64,000 nt of DNA from Immersiella caudata (Eukaryota > Ascomycota > Sordariomycetes > Sordariales > Lasiosphaeriaceae): the NCBI GenBank assembly GCA_030512335.1, contig JAULSU010000005.1, forward strand, positions 1,302,001 to 1,366,000, in the 5' to 3' direction. The first letter of the stretch is position 1; each line of letters opens with the position of its first letter. Under the pieces are notes generated by a model that did not search any database, was not told the origin of the DNA, and was given only the letters and a program-made list of their open reading frames with translations. A program made the translations under genes and the position numbers. Below, in pieces: positions 55,517 through 64,000 of the stretch.

Positions 55517-57148
55517 ATGGATTCAGTACGTGAGCAGAAAATTCAATCGGCAATCGATGAGGTTCGCAGCGGAAAGAAAGTGCGCGAAGCGGCGGACGAA
55601 TGGGAGGTGCCGAAGTCCACCCTGTCTGACCGGCTCCACGGCGTCGTATCTAAAAAAGCCAGCAAAATCGATAAAATGCGGCTTTCTCCTGCTCAGGAGA
55701 GCTTTTTGGTCGATTGGGCCCTCGATCAGGAAGCCGCTGGCCGCGCGCCGAGCAAAGCGGAGCTCACCAGAATGGCCGAAACAATCCTCACCCACGCCGG
55801 CACCCTAACCCACATTGGTTGTCGATGGGCAGACCGATTCCTACGCCGCCACGAACGAGTTAAAACAAAACAATCGGTATCATTAGAGAGAGCGAGAGTC
55901 AGAGGTTCTACGAGAGTTGTTTATGAGGATTTCTTTGGTCGCCTGCGCCGAATTCTGGACGACAAAAAGATCGTACCATGCAACATCGGGAACATGGACG
56001 AGCACGGCATGTAAGAGAACGAAACGCGCTTTGGCAAAGTTATTGGCGACTCCCTGACTGGCCACGCCGTTGTTACGAATCCAGATTCAACTAACTGGGT
56101 CACGGTTATCGAGGCAGTCACCGCAGAGGGCCGGAGACTCTCGCCGGCGGTTGTATTTACTGGAGCTTCACTCCAGGGCCAGTGGTTCCCTCGCTGGGTC
56201 AAGAAACAGCCCGAGCTTCGCGATTGGAAGTATCACCACTCTCCTACGGGCTGGAGTAACGCCGGCATCGCCATCCGGTGGCTGAAAGAGATCTATTTGC
56301 CGGAGACTCAGCCCCAGAATCGTAACGATTGGCGCCTCCTTATTCTGGACGAGCATGGCAGTCACGAGACTCCTGAGTTTATGTGGTTATGTAAAACCAA
56401 CCGAGTTCAACTACTGTATCTTCCTCCCCACACCTCCCAGAAGAGCCAGCCTCTCGATCGAAGCGTTTTCTCGCCTATCAAGAACTATTTCAGGCAAGAA
56501 ACGAAGCCTCTAGCTCACTGCAGGCCCTCAGCTCCGGCCAACAAACAACGGTTCCTTATTGCTTACAGGACGGCATCACGAGAAGGCTGCAACCTATCTA
56601 ACATCAGGAGCGGCTTCCGCCAGACCGGTATATGGCCGTTTAATCCGTCTGCTATACTGGATGACCCTGAGGCACTCATTGGGGATGCCCCCTCCCCTTG
56701 TGAGCAGCCTCCCACTCCTCCCCTTATCGCCACAAGCACCCCAGACCTTCTCAACACTCCGAAGAAGTCTCAGGACCTCCGCCGGATTATCAATAACGAT
56801 GGGGGAGTGTTCACGCCTAGCCACCGTACGCGCAGGGCGTTGTTTCACAAGATGGGGAAGGCCCTTGACACAGCGGCTGTGGAGAGGGCGGCTTTGCAGA
56901 AGGAAAACGAGCGATTAATCGAGGATTTCCGCGCTGTAGAGCCCCATACCAAGAAACGAGTGCGTGAACCACCGAACGATAAATTTGCGCGCATCGAGGA
57001 CATCATCGCGGCGGAGGAAGCCAGCCATCAACCCCCCAAGCGTAGGAGGGGGCCGCCGCAGCCAGACCTTGCGCCAGTCGTTGAGCAAGTCCAGGAGATG
57101 ATTATCCACGGCCTAGATAGGCTTCGTGAGCTCGAGGAGATGCAGTAG
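55517..57148 (+). pseudogene. Pogo/Fot1-family DDE transposase, one premature stop
   Basis: Single frame of 543 codons from MDSVREQKIQSAIDEVRSGK to ELEEMQ. The N-terminal psq-type helix-turn-helix (VREAADEWEVPKSTLSDRLH) and CENP-B-type HTH (SKAELTRMAETILTH) bind the terminal repeats in this family. Catalytic acids are in NMDEHG (first), LLILDEHGSH (second) and SQPLDRSVFSP (third), so the triad is kept. A TAA at 56012-56014 directly after NMDEHGM would be Gln by family pattern; CAA to TAA is a C-to-T change in a CpA context, as RIP causes. Everything after it is open to the end. The C-terminal tail is basic (KRRRGPPQPD) and may hold a nuclear signal. Without the stop this would be a full-length transposase. 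Confidence 0.92.
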
Positions 57149-57225
57149 GCATTTTACACAATAGAAATTACTTAGGAATTGAATGTTTTGACCATGGTGT
57201 TGAGGGGAGGGTGCCCATGCAGATC

Positions 57226-57267
57226 ATGTCCGGGTGTGGGGCGGTCCGTGTGTTGGGTCGCCTCTTC
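57226..57267 (-). repeat. Right terminal inverted repeat of the pogo/Fot1 element
   Basis: 42 bp inverted copy of the left end, ending in GGGTCGCCTCTTC followed by the TA target duplication. Confidence 0.95.
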
Positions 57268-57269
57268 TA

Positions 57270-58060
57270 GGCGACTGCCACTCGGCGAGGAGTCACCTTA
57301 CGCCAGCCCAAGAAACTTCATGCTAGCGTTTCCCAGAGTCCCCGACGGTGGTAACGTTAAGCTTAAATTGCGACGGGAACTGGTTGATAACGAACTGTAC
57401 ATCAAGATGCCAATCATCGAGGAGGAGAGATGGAAGGTGTGTTCGTCCCCTGCTCGCAAGCCGCCCGTCCGGCACAAGCTTTAACTTTGAGACTCAAGCC
57501 TGAGAGGGAGTCGAGCGAAGAAACATCATGGAGCCGGAGTCACTCGCCAGACGCAATCCTTTGAACATTGAGCGATGGGACTAGGTGGGCTCTTTGTGGA
57601 GGTGCATCAAGTTCACTCTGTTAAGAGGCAACAGGGAGAGAAGCGACAAAGGTGGGAAATCGGACGTCGAAGCAGAGCTACTGTACAATTATGGAGGTGT
57701 GAGTGAGCCAGATGTCGATTTTTACGTTTCGCTGCAGGGAGGTTGTTATTTGACGGAATATCAGTCTAGCCTGCTTAGGTCTCCATCGCGAGGCTCTTGC
57801 CAACAGTTTCCATGCTACGCTGCATCTCGGTAGCGAGGACGGACGGGGTTCTAACGAAGGTGGTTCTAGGGTACACATTTTTAGCACGAATTGCAGACGA
57901 GTGTCAAACGATGCAACCTGATTCACTTTCAAGGATCCTCGGGAGATCGATCTGCCCCAATTGAGGGGCGCTCAGCCGCCACGCGGCACTCAGCACTCGC
58001 TAAAAACGTCAACTAACTCGTCAACTACCACCCGATCAGCACAGCCAAGATCTGGCCAAG
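57270..58060. other. Intergenic, about 790 bp
   Basis: Right flank of the transposon. Short frames only, for example 57585-57833, without domain features. Confidence 0.5.
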
Positions 58061-58426
58061 ATGTTGATATCAACTGACGACATGGAGCTGGGATCACTCC
58101 CCCTGACGGAACTGTTAGGCCACACCCAGCCCGGCACCGCCCTCTTTCCCGCGTAACAAAACACCATCGCCCCCGATAACGACGGTTGCTGGCTCGTCTT
58201 TTTGGCTGAGAACAGCATGAGCGAGGAGTGGAGGAAGTTTGTCTTTGAGATTGACGCGGCGGGGAATAGGGTGAGGATGTATACGCAGGGTCGGGCGCAG
58301 GGTCGGGCGCAGGAGGTGATTTTCAACGTTTGCGAGACTGATGGTCGGAGGGGACTTGCGATTGTTAGTGGCACGGTGCCAAACTGCGGGTTTGAGATTT
58401 TTGTCAAGGTTGAGATCCTTGTGTGA
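58061..58426 (+). pseudogene. Small hypothetical protein, interrupted
   Basis: One frame from MLISTDDMELGSLPLTELLG to FEIFVKVEILV is broken by TAA at 58154-58156; the part after it (WRKFVFEIDAAGNRVRMYTQ) is coherent. A direct 12 bp duplication (GGTCGGGCGCAG twice near 58290) encodes GRAQGRAQ. No family recognised. It could also be a chance open frame. Confidence 0.35.
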
Positions 58427-58921
58427 TTTGGAAAGGGGGGATAGGGGGGATGGGTAAGGTTTAGAAGAGGTACTGTCAGCAAAAGGGGTTTGGTAAATTT
58501 TAATCCCTTTTCCCGAAAGCTGTCCCCCGAAGCCCTTCTTCTTCTTATTCGTGGCCACAATGATTGTCACCGAATCAAAAGCTGATTTGACCCCTGACCC
58601 AAAAAAAAGGGTATGGGTTACACAACATCTGGACTCGCGGGCATTTGATTGGCCCAAGCCTGCAGGTTCAGCTGTTGACAGCAGCCCCCACACCTGCAGC
58701 ATTTGCCATGCCCTCCGCGGAGAGCAGCTACTGATCCAGAGCAGACATGCTTCCCAAGAAAGCAGATTCTGACAGTCATTTGCGTCGTTGAGATGGCTCC
58801 TGTCATGTGCTGCCCCACTTGGCCGCGATGGCGCGGTTCAAAGACCAACGGGGAAGGCGCAACTGGGCAGAAAGTTGAGACCCCGCTCTCAACGCCACTC
58901 GTGCCCAACGCTCCAGCCTAA
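58427..58921. other. Intergenic, about 500 bp
   Basis: 5' side of the NLR gene. It should hold its first exon, which I could not identify. Confidence 0.4.
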
Positions 58922-61900
58922 GCGGATCGAATCATCGTGGTATCGCTCACAACCGACCCCGCGCCTGACAGCTCCGCCTGTGACAGGAAGCGTCTTGCAG
59001 ATGACATAGGCGAGAAGATCCAAGCGGCATTCAGGGAGCTGCAGCGCGACAGCCATTTCCGGCGTGCGATTGACAAGACTCTCACCGTGCTGCAGAAGTT
59101 CGCCTCTGCGGTCGACGTCGCCGTTAGCTTTGATCCCGTTCAAGCTGCCCTGCCATGGGCTGCCATCCGGGCGGTTCTCGGGGTAAGCAGTCCCTTGGGG
59201 CCTGTGGCCCCTTCTAGCCTCCTTGCGCTAACTGCCAAAGGTTTTGATGGCAAACAGCCAGATGAGGAGTGATGTTCTCGCCGGACTCGCCAAGGTTGCC
59301 TCGCTCCTTGTACAGTGCGACACGTATCAGGAGTTGTACATATCTCCTGATCCCAGCCTCCGGCCACCTGCGGATGTCTTGGACAGATTGAAGACGTCCA
59401 TCGTGCAAGCATACACCAAGTTGCAGAATTTTCTTGCATTCATCATAAGAAGCCGCCAGAGCAGTCTCAAACCTGTCCATGCGTGGTGGAAGCTTGAGGA
59501 TGTTCAAGGTCATGTTGTGGCCCTCTCGGAGAGTGAGCGGTTGCTCCGGCAAGTCGCCGAGGACTGCGAGAAGCAATGCAACCTAGCAAGCCGGTCCAAC
59601 ATCGGAGAGCTCCTGAAGTTGGCTTCGGAGTTTCAGGATCAACTGTGGGCTCACAAAAGCCCCTCTACCTCGGACAAACAGGCTAACTCACTTGTAGGAA
59701 GCTGGCGCTCGAAGACATCGACGTGGACAAGGAGGTCGAAATCTTGGAGTGGATCTCTCTTGTCGAGTACCCAAAGCACCACGAAGAAGTCAAGAAAAGC
59801 AGGGTAGAAGACACATGCGAATGGCTTTTGCGGGACCAAAGGTTTCTTGACTGGGAGAACAGCGCTTCATCCGCTGTTCTGTGGCTCCGGGGCGATCGTG
59901 AGTTGTCCAAGCCTGCGCAGGTCAGTTTTCTTTCTCAAGACGGCACTGCTAATCAGCCCAGCAGCTGGCACGGGCAAAACATTCCTGACCTCCAAGATCG
60001 TCGATCACATCCAGAGCCGGCCACAATCCTCAGTGACGCGAGACGGTTTTGCGTACTTCTACTGCAAGAGGAACGAAAAGGACCGTGAAGACCATCTCTC
60101 TATTCTACGCAGCTACGTTCGGCAACTTTCAACTTCCCTGGGAAAGCCTGGTTACATCCGTAAACAGCTTGGACATGTGCGTCGGGAAGCGAGGCGAAAG
60201 GGGTGGTCAGGACTTAGCCTGCAAAGCTGCCAGGATCAGCTGCTGGAGTCGGTGGATGTATACGCGACAACCACACTCGTTCTTGATGCCCTCGATGAAT
60301 GTGATCCGACGGCCCTGGATCAGTTCATTACCACTATCGAAGGCTTGTTGTCCCAAACAAGCAACATTCTCAGAGTCTTTATCGCAAGTCGGCCGGACGC
60401 GGAGATCCGCAGGCAATTCAGCTCCAGGCCAAACATCGAGATTCAGGCAAAGGACAACAAGGCCGACATTCAAAAGTTCCTCGACAAGAGCGTGGTTAAA
60501 AAGGAGAGTTGGCCACCACTATTGCCAGGGGTGATCAAGGATGCACTGCTTCAACACAGCGATGGAATGTAGGTTGCCAACTTTTGTTTGTTAAACCACG
60601 TCTGTCCAGTCGATTCTGACCTTGCGAAGGTTCCTTTGGGCAAAGCTGCAGGTCGACCAGATCAAGGAGTGCGAAACAGACGAAGCCGTCCGAGACCAGC
60701 TGAAAGCCCTCCCTCGTGGCCTCAAGGAAACATACGACGCAATCTTCGAAAGGATCAATACGCGCAACCGATACGACAAGTCCTTGGTTGAACGGGCGAT
60801 TCTGTGGGTTATGTGTGCATACACGCCGCTCACCAGCGACCTCCTTCTTCCCGCAATCCGTGTCACCTCCCAAGGCGAGTCACTAGACTTGGCGAGCGAA
60901 ATCACAGCGATAACTTTACAGGATCTCTGCAACAATCTCTTAGTGCTCGACTCGGAGCGGTATGTCTGGAGATTCTCCCACATCTCAGTTCTTGAATACT
61001 TTGAGAAAGAGCATTTCGGCATCGCTGCAGCACACAATCATGTAGCAAAAGTCTGCCTTAGGCTGCTCCTCGAGAGTCGCAAGGAGCGAGGCAGTACACC
61101 TGACCTGCTCCAACCACGCCACCCCCTTCAGGTGTACTCATGGCGCAATATGGCGGCTCACCTCCAAACCGCAGAATCGCGGCCGAGCGGCCCCATTCTC
61201 GGTAGCATGCTGGCTGCTCTGCAAGAGACTCCGTGGGGCAAGGTTTTATTATTCGCAGCCCGGAATCGCGACGCTGAGCAGGAGGCGCTGGTTGCCGCTC
61301 GTCTTCGCTTCCACTCCCAAGGCACCTCGCCAGCGCTACTCGAAATTCTGCTCGACATCATATTGTACAGATACTACAGGCTGTTATACCACAAGAATGT
61401 CCACGAGCGATGGGTAACCCGAAGACCACTGCCCGAGAATCATCCAAGCCAGCAGCAAGTCGGTACCGAGACTGATGGTATGCCGAACCCACCAAGTTTC
61501 TAAATTTCTCAAGCGGTCTAACCACTGGAATCCCAGCTGCAGAAAGAGAAATCACAACATCTGTGGTACCGAGCCTCCGCCTTCAATTGACTACTTTGAG
61601 ATCGAGCACATCGCAAGTGGCCAGCTGTCCCATCTGCTTCAACTTGCACGACCTGGATTTTTACAGGAATTCACGCCATTGGAGGTAGGAATACACAATC
61701 GCCTCTCGCTCCATTCCCGTCGCTTACAGTTATGACTAATCAACTGGTAGGAAACACGTCGACGTTTACCTGCAGCCGTATGGCTGTATTTCTGGAAGGT
61801 GTGGCCCAGAGATTCAGTTCGCCGAGTTCAGAAAATGGTTCGATCATATTGGGGAGGACGGTGGTCTTCCGGATGCTAACCTTTTTGATGGTACCATGTG

Positions 61901-62534
61901 GAAAGAGCAGGCACCCCCGATTGCGTGTGTCCTTTGTAGCTTCGTCTCAGAAGAACTTCGAACCCGAGGCTGGCACAATCGCGATGGCGAGCACAAGTTG
62001 TATGACGAGACACTCCCTCGCCTTCGACATCGTCTTAATAGGAGGCACTCGGCTGTTTTTCCTCCCCCTAAGCCTCTTACCCCTCTGCCCAACCAGGTGG
62101 AAGACAGTCGCATCGGGGAGGGCCAGGCCGTGCGGAAGAATTGGTGGGAGCCCCTGATGCAGACTGTGGGATTATATCGGCACATTGCGCTCCACTTACG
62201 CCAGACTGCGTTTTATGTCCCTTTCTCTACACCCGATGAGCTTGGGATGGAAATCAACTCTGATGTGGATAGTCTGGTTGGGGGGACAGCTGCATACTCC
62301 AACTGTTCAAGAAATAGTGCTTCCACATTGGGTAGCATTGTATTTGCGCCACCGGAAGTATTGGGGCTCAGTAATGTGGACCCCAGTATCCCTGACACTG
62401 AAGACGATGGCAGCAGCCAAGATTTCTTTTGGGAGAGATATGTGGCTGAGAGAGAGGAGGACTGGATAGCGAGCCGGGTGTTTAGGCAGTTCGGTGGAGT
62501 AAGAAACCGAGATGAAGAAGCAAACAGTACGTAG
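58922..62534 (+). CDS. NLR-like protein: helical N-domain, NACHT-type NTPase, C2H2 finger
   Basis: Exons ..59182, 59241..59644, 59698..59897, 59965..60568, 60630..61477, 61537..61684 and 61751..62534 join in frame for about 1,077 residues; all six introns are 53-67 bp. The start lies upstream, as no ATG precedes 58937 in frame. An N-terminal helical region (KTLTVLQKFASAVDVAVSFD; ALPWAAIRAVLG) of the type found before fungal NACHT domains is followed by Walker A GDPGTGKTFLTS and Walker B LVLDALDECD, then FLWAKLQVDQIKEC and a winged-helix-like region. No ankyrin or WD repeats follow. The C-terminus has a C2H2 finger, CPIC to HWRKH, with the DLQPY-type motif (VYLQPYGCISGRC), then a low-similarity tail to 62534. 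Such fingers occur in fungal NLRs and may bind nucleic acid or protein. Probably intact except for the unseen first exon. Confidence 0.88.
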
Positions 62535-63069
62535 GTAGGGGGCTTTAGTGCCCAAGGGGGGAGCACGGGGCGGGTTTCGTTGCGTGGAGGAATGGGGGAC
62601 TGGAATTGGGTGTGTTCTTATCGAGTCACTGTCGCTTGACCCAGTGCGATGTGTTGAGGCGGATAGTTCGCTGGCGACGAGGGTACGGATGATCGGGTTT
62701 TGCATGAGGGCCAGGCATGGGGTGTTGTGCTGCATTTCGAGAGGGTAAAACGTCGAGAACTGCTTCTGTTGACGTTGACACATCGCAACAGCATCCTGCG
62801 GGGGGCAGCAGGCCATTCTCACGCGTCGCTTCGTTATTGTAGGCACGGAAGGAAGTCATACGTCATTCTCCGGCTTGTTGCTACTCGCAGACGGCCAGCA
62901 CTCTTCATCCGATTGCAAGGCCGCTTCTGAAAAATTCTTTCGCCCCACTGCCACCTTCAAATTCGACCCACCCGCCCAATTTTTCTCCGCGACCGCGACC
63001 AAACCCCAGCACGTCATCAGTCTTCCATCCAGAAACAACGCAAACCTCTCCTCTCTTGAGCTCGCGACG
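62535..63069. other. Intergenic, about 535 bp
   Basis: 3' flank of the NLR gene and leader of the terminal pseudogene. No supported gene. Confidence 0.55.
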
Positions 63070-63953
63070 ATGTCTCAATGCTTCGCGGATCGCATCGACG
63101 CACTCACCCCCGAGGGCGCCCGCCTAGTGGCTCTTCAGGAGGAATTTACGATCTCTGTCGCAAACCAGCTAACGTTATCGCCCGCAGACGTCTTAAAGTT
63201 TCGAGGGGATATCAAAATTACGGATACCCCGACTTTGCTCATGCTCGGTGACCCCGTCGCCAGAAACGTAACCGCTAAAACTATCGAGATTCGCGCTACC
63301 AAGCCTGACGACAAGGTCGTCGTCGATTCGCAGTTTGACTTCCTCCTCGATAACCTCGCCGAGCTCACAGAGCGTGAATTCGTCAACAACGAGGCAATAT
63401 GCCGTTCCGTCGGGCGTACCGGCGACGCCGACGATTAAGCGCGATCGGTTACCTGAGCTTGCCGCACGCCTCAACGACCCTGACGACGGCATGGGTATCA
63501 TTCTCTTGGGCGCTGCACACACGGCTTGGTGCGGCCTCAACATGAGCGGACCGTCGAATTTGCTCATGTGCGACCCCGCTTGGGGTTGTGACATGTATAA
63601 CTGGGTGTTGGGCACGATACGCAACCCGGCTCAGACTCGGATGCAGCAGCTCCTCTGTTTTGGCATGAACGAGTAGGATTTCGAGTGGGCTAAGGCGGTG
63701 AGGGAGAAGGCCAGAATCCCTGGTCAAGCGGGTGACATGGCCGGATGCGTGCAATCTAGTCTTGGCTATGGGAACGTTGCGGGCTGCTGAACTATGAGGA
63801 GGGAGGTGTCTACGGGCTATGGGTTAACCAGAGGATTCAAGAAGACTGCAATGGTAAATTGGGACATGGCTGGGCAGTGGATGCGCCCACTCAGGCAAAT
63901 TTACAAGCCATTTGGCTCAAAACATTGTTGAACGAAGAGTGTGACCAATCCTA
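63070..63953 (+). pseudogene. Hypothetical protein, several lesions
   Basis: From MSQCFADRIDALTPEGARLV through QFDFLLDNLAELTEREFVNN the frame is open. Near 63390 it must shift to the frame reading QYAVPSGVPATPTIKRDRLP and GMGIILLGAAHTAWCGLNMS. TAG at 63674-63676 stops that frame, which continues DFEWAKAVREKARIPGQAGD. Another shift near 63785 gives YEEGGVYGLWVNQRIQEDCN and QANLQAIWLKTLLNEECDQS to a stop at 63953. I do not recognise the family. A missed intron could explain one shift, but not the stop and the second shift together. Codon use and composition look coding throughout. Confidence 0.55.
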
Positions 63954-64000
63954 GTGAAAACACTATTTGCGAACATACTCCGAAGGTTTCAACACCCCTC

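Larger units (their letters stand above)
55389..57267 (+). mobile_element. Pogo/Fot1-type DNA transposon
   Basis: Complete element of 1,879 bp. Terminal inverted repeats of 42 bp (55389-55430 and 57226-57267) match at 40 positions and begin GAAGGGGCGACCC / GAAGAGGCGACCC. A TA dinucleotide flanks each end (55387-55388 and 57268-57269), as expected for Tc1/mariner-pogo insertion. It encodes one transposase gene. The nearly matching repeats and single coding lesion point to a fairly recent insertion. Confidence 0.95.

Noticed and set aside
59844..60092. First-choice acceptor at 59961 for the NLR P-loop exon
   Set aside because: It gives a nine-residue loop (GDPAGTGKT). The acceptor three bases later gives the canonical GDPGTGKT.
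1..64000. Search for CRISPR arrays, bacterial operons, riboswitches
   Set aside because: No regularly spaced direct repeats and all coding sequence is intron-bearing fungal type.

Overview
The window looks like chromosomal DNA of a filamentous ascomycete (Pezizomycotina, probably Sordariomycetes). The reasons are short spliceosomal introns of about 50-130 bp with GTNNGT donors and CTAAC-like branch points, a highly reducing polyketide synthase, several HET-domain and NLR/STAND genes, a rhodopsin-domain membrane protein, a DUF3433-type membrane protein and a pogo/Fot1 transposon. No prokaryotic gene organisation, rRNA or convincing tRNA was seen. The species cannot be fixed from the sequence alone.

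Layout. 1-7.5 kb: 5'-truncated highly reducing PKS. 8-11.7 kb: remnants of an LRR-like family protein and of a HET gene. 12-14.5 kb: rhodopsin-domain membrane protein and zinc-free MDR oxidoreductase. 14.9-17 kb: two broken hypothetical genes. 17.5-26.2 kb, all on the minus strand: an intact HET protein, a protein kinase fused to a VWA-like domain, and a CorA-like membrane protein. 27-30 kb: gene debris, including a Dabb-domain remnant and a broken member of a common fungal family. 30.5-35.5 kb: NB-ARC/TPR pseudogene, broken single-TM protein, truncated RNase H. 36.3-42.4 kb: disordered protein, STAND-like protein with a degenerate P-loop, AAA+ ATPase. 42.9 kb: a (GAA)41 microsatellite. 44-49.3 kb: multi-TM protein tail-to-tail with a mucin-like DUF3433 protein. 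50-54.4 kb: membrane-anchored serine protease, C-terminal HET remnant, hypothetical protein. 55.4-57.3 kb: complete pogo/Fot1-type element with TIRs and a TA duplication. 58-64 kb: NLR with a NACHT-type NTPase and a C-terminal C2H2 finger, then a broken gene running toward the window edge.

Taken together this is an accessory island. Apart from the PKS and a few housekeeping-like enzymes, most genes belong to families tied to non-self recognition and programmed cell death (HET, NB-ARC, NACHT, STAND, possibly kinase-VWA plus CorA-like). Many copies are broken by single-base indels and premature stops, while long neighbouring genes stay intact, which argues for real birth-and-death turnover rather than poor sequence. 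Gene models are hand-spliced. Exon joins were checked by reading frame and motif continuity, not by transcripts.
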